64,000 bases of DNA from Hespellia sp. (GTDB lineage: Bacteria; Bacillota; Clostridia; Lachnospirales; Lachnospiraceae). Position numbers and translations under genes: made by a program. Where the stretch lies: contig JAQVCP010000001.1 of NCBI GenBank assembly GCA_028689735.1, forward strand, positions 1 to 64,000, in the 5' to 3' direction. This document shows, piece by piece, positions 1 through 10,520 of the stretch. Position 1 is the first letter of the stretch. Each line of letters starts with the position of its first letter. The notes below the pieces were generated by a model. It was not told the origin of the DNA, made no database searches, and worked only from the letters and a program-made list of their open reading frames with translations.

Positions 1-397
1 CTCCCGCAACAAAATCAAAATATTGATCTAATTGAAAATGCTTCAGAATTGTCACGGCAAATTTTTCCGGCTTTGATGTCGCAACAATCACTTTTTTATT
101 TTTCTCTTTTAATTCAGACAGAACCTTCCGGATATCTTCATAAACCTTGTTTTCATAGATTCCTTTTTCACTAAAATACTCTCTGAAATATTCAACTGCC
201 AATACACTTTCTTTTTCTGAGAATCCATAGTACTCCCGAAAGGAATTCAATAAAGGCGGGCCTATGAATTTATACAATTCCTTTCGATCCGTAACCGCGA
301 TATCAAACTTTTTTAATGCATATATGACGGAATTCGTAATTCCCAAACCGGGATCCGTTAACGTTCCATCTAGATCAAACAAGACATATTCATACAT
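1..397 (-). CDS. HAD-family hydrolase (phosphoglycolate phosphatase-like), C-terminus cut by window edge
   Basis: Minus-strand translation from ATG at 395-397 gives MYEYVLFDLDGTLTDPGLGITNS..., the HAD motif I DxDGT. Confidence 0.85.
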   Translation of the reverse strand, partial: MYEYVLFDLDGTLTDPGLGITNSVIYALKKFDIAVTDRKELYKFIGPPLLNSFREYYGFSEKESVLAVEYFREYFSEKGIYENKVYEDIRKVLSELKEKNKKVIVATSKPEKFAVTILKHFQLDQYFDFVAG

Positions 398-416
398 TTT
401 CCACCTCTTAATTTCT

Positions 417-461
417 GAGTAAAGCGAACACCCACAATCCAACTTGCTGCCTGCTCGTGAG
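417..461 (-). repeat. Dispersed repeat family A, copy 1
   Basis: Minus strand GAGCAGGCAGCAAGTTGGATTGTGGGTGTTCGCTTTAC matches the family consensus GCAAGCAGCAAAGCGGATTGCGAATATYCGYTTTKAC; 5' of the HAD gene. Confidence 0.6.
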
Positions 462-585
462 GGTCCATTTTTTCTTTTCATATCACTAATCTTATGTGAA
501 ATTATACTTTATTTGTCTTTTTTATACAAGTACTGAGTATTCAGCTTTGAAAAACAATAAGTATTCCTCCCCCTGGTGAATACAA

Positions 586-629
586 ATGACCATGCAAAAG
601 AGGTGGCAGTTCCTCCCATGCATGGTCAT
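586..629 (-). terminator. Intrinsic-terminator-like hairpin after ttdB
   Basis: 11-bp inverted repeat ATGACCATGCA / TGCATGGTCAT just downstream of the 671 stop; weak T tract. Confidence 0.6.
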
Positions 630-670
630 TCTGGCAAATTTTGGTTAACTTTAGTTGGCTTGTATTACTA

Positions 671-1297
671 TTATTTAATAAATCCTACATGTTTACAGAT
701 TTCTTCAATTGCTTTATCTTTTTTCTCATTGAAAATTACTTTGTTTTCTTCAAAAAGATTTCTTCCCTCTGTATCGATTGATACGATCAGTGGCCCAAAT
801 TCTTTTACGCGGCAGTGCCATAAGGTCTCAGGCATTCCAAGATCTCTCCACTGTGCATCAATGATTTCTTCTACTTCTGTGGCTGCGACAACGGCATTTC
901 CGGCCGGAAATACGCAGTGAATTGCTTTGTAGTTCTTGCATGCATATTCTGTATTCGGTCCCATACCACCTTTGCCAATAATTACTTTAACGCCAGTCTG
1001 CTCAACAAATTCTTTCTCAAATTTTTCCATACGCATACTGGTTGTCGGTCCTACAGAAACCATCTCGAATTTGTCATTCTCCAAGGGACGGATGATGGGG
1101 CCTGCATGGAAAATGGCTGCATCTCTTACATCTACCGGAAGCTCACGTCCCGCTTCCACCAGCCTTCTATGTGCCACGTCTCTGCAGGTAGTCATGCTTC
1201 CGTTTAAGTAAATAATATCTCCAATATGAATGTCAGCAAGGTCTTCTGCTGAAATTGGCGTTGTTAAAGTTTTCTTTCCATCTTTCATTTCCAACAT
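671..1297 (-). CDS. ttdB: L(+)-tartrate dehydratase beta subunit (class I fumarase family)
   Basis: 208 aa fumarase C-terminal domain ([22 protein letters not shown]..., [32 protein letters not shown]). Confidence 0.8.
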   Translation of the reverse strand: MLEMKDGKKTLTTPISAEDLADIHIGDIIYLNGSMTTCRDVAHRRLVEAGRELPVDVRDAAIFHAGPIIRPLENDKFEMVSVGPTTSMRMEKFEKEFVEQTGVKVIIGKGGMGPNTEYACKNYKAIHCVFPAGNAVVAATEVEEIIDAQWRDLGMPETLWHCRVKEFGPLIVSIDTEGRNLFEENKVIFNEKKDKAIEEICKHVGFIK

Positions 1298-2196
1298 TAT
1301 AACGTCACCCCCGAATGTGTTGTGATTGTGTAGTTAAGATCCTTATCAAAAATAATGTGTCCACGTCTGTGAGACCAGCATCCTACATTTACAGCAACTC
1401 CGATTGCAGATGGATGTCTTGCTGTGTTTTCGATATGAACACCCATAACGGAATAGTTTCCGCCCATTCCCTGTGGTCCTAAGCCGATGGAGTTGATTCC
1501 ATCTTCCAGTAACTTCTCCATGGATGCTGCATTTGCATTGTCATTGTGACTTCCCAGTGGTCTCATAAGCGCTTTCTTGGAAAGCAATGCCGCTGTCTCG
1601 ACTGATGTTGCTACGCCAACTCCTACTAAGAGTGGAGGACATGCATTCAGACCATAAGATGTCATAACATCCATAACAAATTTTGTTACACCTTCGTATC
1701 CTGCCCCCGGCATCAATACCATTGCTTTTCCGGGAAGGGTACAACCGCCGCCTGCCATGTAAGAATAGATTTCACACTGATCGCTGTCCGGAACGATATC
1801 CCAGAATACGGTTGGTGTCCCTTTTCCTACATTTTTTCCGGTATTGTACTCATCAAAGGTTTCTACGCTGTTGTGACGAAGTGGTGCTTCAAATGTAGAT
1901 TTTACAACTGCTTCTTTTAACAGTGCCTCTAACTCACCGATCAATGGAAATTTTGTTCCGCATTTTACCCAGAACTGTAATACTCCGGTGTCCTGACAGC
2001 TTGGTCTGTTCAGCTCTTTTGCTAAAACCTGATTCTTTTTCATGGTCTCATAGATAACCTTAGAGAGAGGGCTGTCCTCTTTTTCTGCAAGCTCATCTAA
2101 TTTCTCAATAATGTCATCCGGCAGCACTTTTGCAATGTAAGACACAAAATTGGCCATATAATTGGTAAGCTGCTCTACTTGTTCTTTCTTATCCAT
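1297..2196 (-). CDS. ttdA: L(+)-tartrate dehydratase alpha subunit (class I fumarase family)
   Basis: 299 aa; resembles TtdA as I recall it ([58 protein letters not shown]). Confidence 0.8.
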   Translation of the reverse strand: MDKKEQVEQLTNYMANFVSYIAKVLPDDIIEKLDELAEKEDSPLSKVIYETMKKNQVLAKELNRPSCQDTGVLQFWVKCGTKFPLIGELEALLKEAVVKSTFEAPLRHNSVETFDEYNTGKNVGKGTPTVFWDIVPDSDQCEIYSYMAGGGCTLPGKAMVLMPGAGYEGVTKFVMDVMTSYGLNACPPLLVGVGVATSVETAALLSKKALMRPLGSHNDNANAASMEKLLEDGINSIGLGPQGMGGNYSVMGVHIENTARHPSAIGVAVNVGCWSHRRGHIIFDKDLNYTITTHSGVTL

Positions 2197-2260
2197 TTTT
2201 AATCTCCTTCTCTTTTTTATTATTTTTCAAACCACATCCCAAATCCTATGATTTCATCCA

Positions 2261-3526
2261 TCACGGGAAGAATGGAAATGCAATTGGAAGAATAACCATA
2301 CTCACAACAGTAGCAATAATGATCAGTGGGAAGCCCGCTTTTACATAATCCATAAATTTGTATCCGCCGGCACCGACCACCATGGTATTGGCTGGCATTC
2401 CGATCGGGGTTGCATATGCACAGGATCCACCGATAACACAAGCCATAAGTACCGCTCTTGGATCTGCTCCCATTCCCTGTGCAATTGACAGACAAATCGG
2501 AACCATAAGTGCCGTCGTTGCGGTGTTGGACATAAAGTTTGTCATGACACAGCATAAGAGGAATACAACCAGGGTCAGAATATACGGTGATGGATTCGCA
2601 CCCAGTGCTCCGATTACTTTATTGGCAATTAATTCTCCAGCACCTGTTTCCTGCAGTGCAGAAGCAAGGGAAAGTGTTCCACCGAACAGGAAAATGGTCT
2701 TCAAGTCAATTGATTTCAGGGCATCTTTCTCAGAGATAACCCCTGTTAAAATCAGCAGCAATGCTCCAATTCCACCGGATACACAAAGCTTGATTCCAAT
2801 CTTATTTTCAAAAATCATTGCAAGCAGTGTCAATACCAGGATGATCAGTGAAAGCCATTGTTTCCATTTTGGCACGTTGCTGAAGTCCTTTTCTGTGTCA
2901 AATGCGCCGTCATCCTTCACATCGTGATTTGGAAGTAACCGCATACCAATCGTTGCATAAAATATGATACCTGCAATCAAGATTGGAATCCCGACAATTG
3001 CATATTCAAAGAAGCCGAATTTTAAGCCGATTTTTTCTAATGCACTTTGTGCGATCATATTCCCAGGGGCTCCAATTAGTGAGAGGTTTCCTCCCATTGC
3101 TGCTGCAAATACAAGGGGCATCAATAATCTGGATCTTTTGTAGCCGGATTTTGCTGCGATTCCGATTACGACCGGAATCAATACAGCCGCAGTACCAGTA
3201 TTAGAAAGTACGCCACTCATCAAGCCTACAATTAGCATGATTGCGATAATCAGCATTCTCTCTGTCCTGGCAAATTTTGTTACAATTCCCCCGACTTTAT
3301 TTGCCATACCTGTTTCAAACAAAGCACCCCCTACAATAAACATAGCGACAAATAAGATTACATTGCTGTCGTCGAATCCCGAAAATGCAGTGGTGACATC
3401 AAGAACCCCTGTTACGACCAACCCGATGCAGACAATCATTGAAGTAACTCCCAATGGAATCTTTTCAAGTACAAACATGACAACTGCGAAGAAAAGAAAG
3501 AGTAAAGTAATAGTTGATGGACTCAT
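2261..3526 (-). CDS. SLC13/DASS-family anion transporter (putative tartrate/dicarboxylate transporter)
   Basis: 421 aa polytopic protein with DASS-like repeats (SNTGTAAVLIPV, MSNTATTALMVPICLSIA); in operon with ttdAB. Confidence 0.8.
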   Translation of the reverse strand: MSPSTITLLFLFFAVVMFVLEKIPLGVTSMIVCIGLVVTGVLDVTTAFSGFDDSNVILFVAMFIVGGALFETGMANKVGGIVTKFARTERMLIIAIMLIVGLMSGVLSNTGTAAVLIPVVIGIAAKSGYKRSRLLMPLVFAAAMGGNLSLIGAPGNMIAQSALEKIGLKFGFFEYAIVGIPILIAGIIFYATIGMRLLPNHDVKDDGAFDTEKDFSNVPKWKQWLSLIILVLTLLAMIFENKIGIKLCVSGGIGALLLILTGVISEKDALKSIDLKTIFLFGGTLSLASALQETGAGELIANKVIGALGANPSPYILTLVVFLLCCVMTNFMSNTATTALMVPICLSIAQGMGADPRAVLMACVIGGSCAYATPIGMPANTMVVGAGGYKFMDYVKAGFPLIIIATVVSMVILPIAFPFFP

Positions 3527-3676
3527 TTTGTTCCTCCATTCCTTATTTTAATTTTTCGACTAATTTAAATCATGATCAGTCATTATCCTGGAAAAGTTTC
3601 ACTGAACCTCTCCTTCGGATACATAGCAACTCAAAGGTAATAATGCGGCCGCTTCATTCCGTTTGGTTATGCATTT

Positions 3677-3712
3677 ATTATATAAATTGTTCTTGTAAAT
3701 GTACATTTACAA
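3677..3712 (-). promoter_or_regulatory. Promoter overlapped by a 20-bp perfect palindrome (tartrate operon)
   Basis: TTGTAAATGTACATTTACAA (3693-3712) is a perfect palindrome; minus-strand TGTACA-17 bp-TATAAT spans 3705-3677. Confidence 0.55.
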
Positions 3713-3875
3713 AAAGTAATGTTACCCTAAAAAAAAGTTAACAGTTACAGATTTTTATACATTTCATCCAATTTTCATGCTATAATCTTCTATATCACTC
3801 CAGTTTTATTGGTGAAATTGATTAATTTAATGTGTGAATTTTTTTATGATTATTTTTATACAAAGGAGAGCGAAC

Positions 3876-4751
3876 GTGAAAATAATTCAATTAGAGTACT
3901 TCTGTGCGGTCAGCAGGCACCACAGTATCGCACAGGCTTCCCAGCAATTATTTGTAACACCACCTGCGATTTCAAATGCAATCAGGGAATTGGAAAAAGA
4001 GTTTTCGGTCAGCCTGTTCACCCGCACAAAGAATCACATGACACTGACAAAAGAAGGAGAACTCTTCTATAAGAAAGCCTCCGGGTTATTGGAGACCATT
4101 AATCAGACCACCTCAGAATTGACTGACATCGGAAAACAGGTGATTCCAATCCGAATTGGGATTCCACCTCTTCTTAGCACGATTTTCTTTCCGCATATGC
4201 TCATTGAATTCCAAAAACAATATCCCGACATTCCTGTGGAACTGTTTGAATATGGGTCTATTCGCGCGGCAAAACTGGTGCAGGAAGATGTTTTAGATCT
4301 GGCACTTGTTAATATGAATTTTTATGAAATTGATAAATTGAATTCTTATAAGATTTTATCTGACAAGATTATATTCTGTGTCTCACCAGAACATCATCTT
4401 GCGGATGAAAAGAGCATCACAATAGAGATGCTGAAAGATGAACCGATTATGATGTATAATACCGACTCTGTACAGAACAATACGTTCCAAACGCTCTTTG
4501 AAAATGCAGGAATCAAGCCCAACATCATCATGCGTGCCAGCCAGCTGCATACCATTCGCAATTTTCTAAAGCATAATCTGGGCGGTGCCTGCCTTTATTC
4601 TTTGCTCCTTGATACAATGCCTGAAAATATCGGAATCCCGATTTCACCGACAATCGAACAGGAAATCGGGATCGTGTGGCAGAAGGGAAAATACGTAAAC
4701 AGCCGTGTGGAAAAATTCATTGCGTTCACGCAAGATTATGCGAAACGCTAG
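3876..4751 (+). CDS. LysR-family transcriptional regulator
   Basis: N-terminal HTH IIQLEYFCAVSRHHSIAQASQQLFVTPPAISNAIRELEKEF; GTG at 3876 preceded by AAAGGAG; ORF is open from 3834. Confidence 0.85.
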   Translation: MKIIQLEYFCAVSRHHSIAQASQQLFVTPPAISNAIRELEKEFSVSLFTRTKNHMTLTKEGELFYKKASGLLETINQTTSELTDIGKQVIPIRIGIPPLLSTIFFPHMLIEFQKQYPDIPVELFEYGSIRAAKLVQEDVLDLALVNMNFYEIDKLNSYKILSDKIIFCVSPEHHLADEKSITIEMLKDEPIMMYNTDSVQNNTFQTLFENAGIKPNIIMRASQLHTIRNFLKHNLGGACLYSLLLDTMPENIGIPISPTIEQEIGIVWQKGKYVNSRVEKFIAFTQDYAKR

Positions 4752-4785
4752 GTCAAGCGGATACTCGGAATCCATGATAACGACT
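4752..4785 (-). repeat. Dispersed repeat family A, truncated copy 2
   Basis: Minus strand GGATTCCGAGTATCCGCTTGACC matches the 3' half of the consensus. Confidence 0.45.
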
Positions 4786-4812
4786 CCCTTATGTTGATAT
4801 TGCTCATTTTAT

Positions 4813-5892
4813 TCACCATTTCGTTACAATCTTATACTTATGAGCAAACGCCTGCGACAAAGCCCAATCCGTATATTCAACTTTCTTGTCGTTTTTCAAT
4901 CTTCCAAGTACGATTCCGGGATCCCTACCTATTTCTTCTGCAAATATTCTAATAGATTGTATTGTAAATTCACCTTTATTCACAAAAAGCTGATATTTCT
5001 CTGGTGGTATCAATGCATCTTCTGCATATTTATCCGCGGCATCTTCTCCTTCTGTTTCTTTTTCAAAGGTAATTCCAAAATCACCATTCATAATATGTCC
5101 AACCTCATGAAATAAAGTGAACCAAAATGTATCAGAAAACATTCTCCTATCATTTACCATAAGCATAACATTATTTCCCACTTTTTTTGTGGCACCATTT
5201 ATTTTTGAACCAGATAAATTTGGTAAAACAACCAGCACTACACCTGATTTCATAAATGCTTCCCGCATCAGTGGATAAAAGCCCCCATGATTTGTTGTTA
5301 ATGTTAAAGCATATTTTACTGCCTCTTCAAACTTAGCTTTATTATATTTTGGTGCCTCAATTTTCAGTGTCTCGTTAATTGCTATTTGAACCATCACATT
5401 TGCTTTGATTACATTTGCCGATGTTAGTTCATTGGCACTACTTCTAAAACTGACCGCCAAATCCTGTTTTTCTAAAACAGTGAGCGATGCAACTTTCAAT
5501 AATGTTCTCACTTGTTCAATTTGTTGATCAGTCTTTCTTGACAAATCAGGAGCCCCCAAATTTTCTCTAAAATATTTGTAGTCCAAAAGCTTAAATACTC
5601 GTCGTTCTTCTAATAGTTCTTCCCGCGATTTAAATTCAGCAACTAGCGAATCATATGCATTTTGTAAATTGAGCCAATAATTCATACTTGTTCCAATCAT
5701 TCGTGATAATTTGACAGCAATATCAATTGATAAGCTTTGTTCCCCTCTAATCAAAATACTTAAATTTTTAGGTGTTGTGCCAAGTCTTTTTGCAAAATCT
5801 TCTTGTGTAAGCCCACTTTCATCGACAAGTTCCTTTATATAGTATCCTGGGTGAAATGCTATCTTATCGTTAAATTCAATATAATTACTCAT
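4813..5892 (-). CDS. HigA-type XRE antitoxin fused to ImmA/IrrE metallopeptidase domain
   Basis: 359 aa: HTH (ELVDESGLTQEDFAKRLGTTPKNLSILIRGEQ) plus HEVGH zinc-protease motif (FTLFHEVGHIMNGDFG). Confidence 0.85.
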   Translation of the reverse strand: MSNYIEFNDKIAFHPGYYIKELVDESGLTQEDFAKRLGTTPKNLSILIRGEQSLSIDIAVKLSRMIGTSMNYWLNLQNAYDSLVAEFKSREELLEERRVFKLLDYKYFRENLGAPDLSRKTDQQIEQVRTLLKVASLTVLEKQDLAVSFRSSANELTSANVIKANVMVQIAINETLKIEAPKYNKAKFEEAVKYALTLTTNHGGFYPLMREAFMKSGVVLVVLPNLSGSKINGATKKVGNNVMLMVNDRRMFSDTFWFTLFHEVGHIMNGDFGITFEKETEGEDAADKYAEDALIPPEKYQLFVNKGEFTIQSIRIFAEEIGRDPGIVLGRLKNDKKVEYTDWALSQAFAHKYKIVTKW

Positions 5893-6256
5893 AGTGTTTG
5901 CTCACCTCCATAATTTCTACAATCTTAACACTTTCTACAATTTGATCAATATGGCAAGGGTTATATGGTTCTTTATTTTCATCTAAAGGCTGCATAATAA
6001 TTCGCCATGAATCTCTTATAGATTTTACATCAATTGCAAAAAATCCTTCCAGATTTCTTCCCTTTTTATTTTTTAAAGCATGAAATCGAAAAGAAGATTG
6101 AACAATAATATCTTTCAGATTTTCTGCACCTTCAAGCGCATTGATACGTGACAACAGACTAACTGCCAATGCCATATTTCCACCAAATATTTTTTTTGCC
6201 GTCTTTACACTAGTACATTGTAATTTCACTTTTTCAGATGTATAAACTAGTTCCAA
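5885..6256 (-). CDS. HigB/RelE-family toxin
   Basis: 123 aa RelE/HigB-like (LEGAENLKDIIVQSSFRFHALKNKKGRNLEGFFAIDVKSIRDSWRIIMQP); overlaps the antitoxin gene by 8 nt, toxin first. Confidence 0.75.
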   Translation of the reverse strand: MELVYTSEKVKLQCTSVKTAKKIFGGNMALAVSLLSRINALEGAENLKDIIVQSSFRFHALKNKKGRNLEGFFAIDVKSIRDSWRIIMQPLDENKEPYNPCHIDQIVESVKIVEIMEVSKHYE

Positions 6257-6277
6257 ATTAATCCTCCGCTTTTAGTT

Positions 6278-6298
6278 AAATTACCTGTTAGGTAATTT
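6278..6298 (-). promoter_or_regulatory. Operator-like inverted repeat upstream of higBA
   Basis: AAATTACC-TGTTA-GGTAATTT, 8-bp perfect arms, ~22 nt upstream of the toxin start. Confidence 0.55.
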
Positions 6299-6389
6299 TA
6301 TTATACTGTTCCTACGCAATTCCGTCAATACTTTTCACACTTATCATAAAAATCCTTGGTAAAGTACAACGCACTGCTAATAAATTTTT

Positions 6390-6442
6390 AATAATGAAAA
6401 GGCATCAAAATAAGAGGATTCAAATCCACTCATTCTGATGCC
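6390..6442 (-). terminator. Intrinsic terminator for the NhaC-like gene
   Basis: ~20-bp imperfect hairpin GGCATCAGAATGAGTGGATT...AATCCTCTTATTTTGATGCC followed by TTTTCATTATT on the minus strand. Confidence 0.7.
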
Positions 6443-6528
6443 ACTACCATCTTCTCTCTGTTCATTATATGCCTTTATTATTCCAATTTCAACTTTCCCG
6501 CTTCCTTTTCATACAAAAGATTCTCACA

Positions 6529-7857
6529 TTAGTTACCGTATTTTTTCTTCCCAAATGCAATCGCAGCCACCGAGCAGACTGCCATCAGAAATGGATAGAA
6601 CAGATATGGAATGATATCTGTCGGTGCAATGGTAAGTCCCACTGCCGCCGCACCCGCACTGGCATACAGAAGCTGTGCTCCGTAGGGAATAATTCCCTGC
6701 CATACCGAAGTAAATACATCCAGCAGTGCCGCTGTTCTCCGCGGAGATACGTCGTATTCCTCTGCGATATCCTTTGCAATCGGTCCTGCCATCACGATGG
6801 CGATCGTATTATTCGCAGTAGAAATATCTACCAGTGAGCTCAAAATAGCAATCCCAAACTGTGCCCCTTTCGGACCTTTTACGTGCTTCTTAATGTTCTC
6901 CAGAATAAAATCAATCCCGCCATTCTCCTTCACCAGACCGATAATGCCTGCGACAACAATAGAAATCACGGTGATGTCATACATGTTCATGATTCCGCCA
7001 TTGCCGTCAAGTCCAGATCCAATCACTGTGAATACGGAAGATATCGCAATGGTACCGGTTCCTACGCCAACGATGATAGAAAGCAATGTTCCAAGTACAA
7101 GAATCACAAACACATTGACTCCAATCAACGCCCCCACCAAAACAACGACATAAGGGAGAATCTTCAACAGATTATAATCGAGATTCCCCGTAATTTCATA
7201 GCTTGAATTCCATGCAAGTACAAGAAATACCACAGTCGTAAGAACTGCCGCCGGAAGCGCAATCTTAAAGTTCTCCCGGAACTTATCCTTCATATCGCAC
7301 CCCTGAGTCTTCGTTGCCGCAATGGTCGTATCCGAAATCATGGAAAGATTATCCCCGAACATAGCTCCGCACACTACCGCCCCTACACACATAGCACCAA
7401 GGAATCCTGTCTTTTCGCTGATTCCAACTGCAATCGGGGTCAGTGCCGCAATGGTACCTACCGAAGTTCCCATTGCAATAGAAATGAAACAGGCAATTAG
7501 GAATAATCCTGCAACCGCAATCTTCGCAGGCATAATTGAAAGACCAAAATTCACTGTGCTGTCAACGCCCCCTGCTGCCTGCACTGCTCCGGAAAATGCA
7601 CCAGCCAGGATAAAAATAAGGCACATGGTCATCACATTTTCCTCACCCATGCTCTTACAGACAATCTCAACCTTCTCGTTCAGACTCTTCTTCGGATTCT
7701 GAAGAAACGCCACAATCAGTGCAATCAAAAACGCCACAATTTCCGGCATGGCATAAAAATCATCAAATAAAATTCCACTCCCGATAAACAGAATCAGAAA
7801 CACAAAAATGGGCAACAGCCCACTTATTTTTCCTTTTTTCATAGTCTTCTCCCTCAA
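6529..7857 (-). CDS. Na+/H+ antiporter, NhaC family
   Basis: 442 aa polytopic NhaC-like protein (CFISIAMGTSVGTIAALTPIAVGI, GAMFGDNLSMISDTTIAATKTQGC). Confidence 0.85.
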   Translation of the reverse strand: MREKTMKKGKISGLLPIFVFLILFIGSGILFDDFYAMPEIVAFLIALIVAFLQNPKKSLNEKVEIVCKSMGEENVMTMCLIFILAGAFSGAVQAAGGVDSTVNFGLSIMPAKIAVAGLFLIACFISIAMGTSVGTIAALTPIAVGISEKTGFLGAMCVGAVVCGAMFGDNLSMISDTTIAATKTQGCDMKDKFRENFKIALPAAVLTTVVFLVLAWNSSYEITGNLDYNLLKILPYVVVLVGALIGVNVFVILVLGTLLSIIVGVGTGTIAISSVFTVIGSGLDGNGGIMNMYDITVISIVVAGIIGLVKENGGIDFILENIKKHVKGPKGAQFGIAILSSLVDISTANNTIAIVMAGPIAKDIAEEYDVSPRRTAALLDVFTSVWQGIIPYGAQLLYASAGAAAVGLTIAPTDIIPYLFYPFLMAVCSVAAIAFGKKKYGN

Positions 7858-7898
7858 GCTCTTTTATTTTTCAATAATTTCTTCCCCTGTATTCACAC

Positions 7899-9041
7899 TC
7901 AACTATTCCCCTTTTTCGCAGGAATAATCTTCTCCAAAAGTGGCTGCACATATTCCTTGTGATATTCTGTCGTCATCAATTTGATTAATGTGGTAATGAC
8001 ATCCTTCGTGGCATCGTCCACCCCTCCAAATGATTTCAAAATGATCCCAAGCTTTTTGATTCCACTATTGGCGATGTCTGTAATTGTCTCTGCTCCATTC
8101 GCTCCCATAATGGAAAAGAGATTGTCGACAAATTCTTCTTTCTGCTGGTCATTCAGATTACTCAGCCACTTTTTCAAAGTATCATCCAGCATATCACTCT
8201 GCTTCGTAAAAGCATCCCGATACACAAAATGATTTCCCAGCACTTCCCATGTCATGGCATCATGCTGGAGGATTCCTTTTGCCGAGCTTGCCACAATGGT
8301 GAACTCCCCGTCATGTTCCAGCAGGCGGCCTATGACAGAATGCTCCGGTGAGAAAGAGCGGACACGCTCCGCCATCGCAAGATATCCGGGAACTGCAAGT
8401 ATTTCTTTGGTAAATCCAGGTCCATCATTGTTATAAACAATGGCAATCCGGTTCTGCACTCTCCGGCTGCTCATAGACGCTGCATAGATTGCCAGATTTC
8501 CTCCCTTGGAGTGCCCACCAAGTATATAATTCTTCCTTCTGCCCTTGATTGTTGCCTCCAGATACTCTACCGATGCCGTCTGGGCAGGGACTGTCTTGAA
8601 ACTCATATTGAAATCTTCCTGCCACCCAACAATGGTGTCATCCGTTCCCCGAAACGCCACATAGACAGTTCCATCCGCCAGTGCCACATGAAAAGCAGCA
8701 AATTGTATCTGCTTCTGAGGGTCAATGTCATTGACATAGTTATATAGCTTTGCCAGCTTGAAACGTTCTGTCTGTGCCATTTTCTTCAGGATAAACGGTG
8801 ACATGTGGATGAAGCTTTTGGACGCAAGAATCTCTTCCTCTGTGTGATGCCGGAAGAACACCTCACATGCCTGAGCAACCGTGACGCGCCGCCTGCTGCC
8901 AACCGGCGGAATGATTCCATCCAGTTCCACATAGGCCAGCTGGGAAAGGATCAGATTATCCACTTCATTAAATGGTGACTGTTCAAAAGATAAATCTCCC
9001 CGCCAGTCAAGATAACTCATCATATCGCCCATGTTCCACAC
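7899..9041 (-). CDS. Mbeg1-like / DUF2974 alpha/beta-hydrolase-fold protein
   Basis: 380 aa; lipase-like GGHSKGGNLA nucleophile elbow and VAFRGTDDTIVGWQEDFNMSF. Confidence 0.8.
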   Translation of the reverse strand: MWNMGDMMSYLDWRGDLSFEQSPFNEVDNLILSQLAYVELDGIIPPVGSRRRVTVAQACEVFFRHHTEEEILASKSFIHMSPFILKKMAQTERFKLAKLYNYVNDIDPQKQIQFAAFHVALADGTVYVAFRGTDDTIVGWQEDFNMSFKTVPAQTASVEYLEATIKGRRKNYILGGHSKGGNLAIYAASMSSRRVQNRIAIVYNNDGPGFTKEILAVPGYLAMAERVRSFSPEHSVIGRLLEHDGEFTIVASSAKGILQHDAMTWEVLGNHFVYRDAFTKQSDMLDDTLKKWLSNLNDQQKEEFVDNLFSIMGANGAETITDIANSGIKKLGIILKSFGGVDDATKDVITTLIKLMTTEYHKEYVQPLLEKIIPAKKGNS

Positions 9042-9067
9042 TCCCTTCTAAAGTTAATCTTGCCATA

Positions 9068-9721
9068 CTATCTGCTGTTAGAAATCCATACTTCAAAGTT
9101 ATCTATAAAACAATCACAGATTGCCAGAGTCCTTGCTTCTTCCTGCCCTGCCGTTTCCTCTGCAACACCAACCGTATAGAATCCCGCCGCTTTTGCAGTT
9201 CTCATTGCATACGGCGCATCTTCAAAAACAGCCGTTTCCTCTTTTTGCGACCCCAGCCGCTCCAATGCCTGCTCGTAAATGTCCGGATACTTTTTTCCGC
9301 GCCCCGCTTCCTCTTCATCTATGATAAACTCAAGATATCTCACCACATCCAGCCGCTCCAGTGCTGCCAGTGCCAGATATTTTGCCGTCGCAGTAGCGAC
9401 ACACAGCTTTGTGCCTTTTTCGTATTCTGTTCTCAAAAATGCCTCTGCTCCCGGTTTTAACACCACTTCTTTTCTGTATTCCATTTCTATCAGCGCATAT
9501 ATTTCCGCAACTATTTGTTGCGTTTCTTCTTGAAATCCATAGGTAGCTTTAAATAAATCTGCTGCTGCCTCCACAGATATTGGTTTCAGTTTCTCATACA
9601 TTTCTTCCGTTATGGCAATTCCCTTGCTTTTGAGATATCGCCTGCCAAGCTGGGTCCATACTGACATAGAATCCAGCAGGGTACCATCCATATCCAGAAT
9701 CAGAGATTTAAACTTTTTCAA
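9068..9721 (-). CDS. HAD-family hydrolase (beta-phosphoglucomutase-like)
   Basis: 217 aa; LILDMDGTLLDSMSVW, VFEDAPYAMRTAKAAGF. Confidence 0.85.
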   Translation of the reverse strand: MKKFKSLILDMDGTLLDSMSVWTQLGRRYLKSKGIAITEEMYEKLKPISVEAAADLFKATYGFQEETQQIVAEIYALIEMEYRKEVVLKPGAEAFLRTEYEKGTKLCVATATAKYLALAALERLDVVRYLEFIIDEEEAGRGKKYPDIYEQALERLGSQKEETAVFEDAPYAMRTAKAAGFYTVGVAEETAGQEEARTLAICDCFIDNFEVWISNSR

Positions 9722-9784
9722 TTTCCTGTTTTCTCCAATCTTATGTTGTCTTATGCTCTTTTAATGAAGACTTTTAATAATCAC

Positions 9785-10411
9785 TTAACCCTGAAAAATG
9801 TCCCGAAGTGTTCCTGCAGCCGCTGTGATATCCGGTTTTGAAATAATTGCCGATACAACCGCAAGTCCATTGATTCCGGTTCCATTAAATTGTGCAGCAT
9901 TGGTTTCATTTATTCCGCCAATTACAACGATCGGAATATCCACCGCTTTGCGAATCTCTGCCAGACGCTCCATCGATACTGCGCGGGTATTCTGCTTGGT
10001 CCCCGTTGCAAACATTGCCCCGACACCGATGTAATCTGCGCCGTCTTCCTGGGCTTTTACCGCCTCTTCTACGGTTGCCGTTGATACCCCTACAATCTTG
10101 TCCGGCCCGATGATCTTTCTTACCACCGCAGCCGGAAGGTCACTCTGTCCTACATGTACACCATCTGCATCCGCTGCAAGTGCGATATCCACACGGTCAT
10201 TGATGATCAGCGGCACATTTGCCGCATCTGTAATCTTCTTTACTTTTCGTGCTGTTTCATAAAATTCCGCGGAGGAACAATCCTTTTCCCGCAGCTGCAC
10301 CACCGTGGTTCCGCCTCGCACAGCCTGCTCCACTGCATCCTCCAGGTTCCCGGTGCTCATAAGCCCCCGGTCTGTGCACAGATATAATGTGTAATCGATT
10401 TTTCGTTTCAT
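9785..10411 (-). CDS. thiE: Thiamine-phosphate synthase
   Basis: [19 protein letters not shown]..., [41 protein letters not shown]; internal Met preferred as start over the longer ORF. Confidence 0.85.
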   Translation of the reverse strand: MKRKIDYTLYLCTDRGLMSTGNLEDAVEQAVRGGTTVVQLREKDCSSAEFYETARKVKKITDAANVPLIINDRVDIALAADADGVHVGQSDLPAAVVRKIIGPDKIVGVSTATVEEAVKAQEDGADYIGVGAMFATGTKQNTRAVSMERLAEIRKAVDIPIVVIGGINETNAAQFNGTGINGLAVVSAIISKPDITAAAGTLRDIFQG

Positions 10412-10520
10412 CGTATTTCTCTCCTCTCTGCCGGGCGCAGCATCTGCAATCTGTAAAAAGTGCCCTGTCTTAATGTAAAATATCACTTGTCTGATTTCCT
10501 ACCCAGCTTTGACAGTATGT

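Noticed and set aside
586-629. Hairpin near 600 as a regulatory RNA
   Set aside because: Position right after the ttdB stop is best explained as a terminator.
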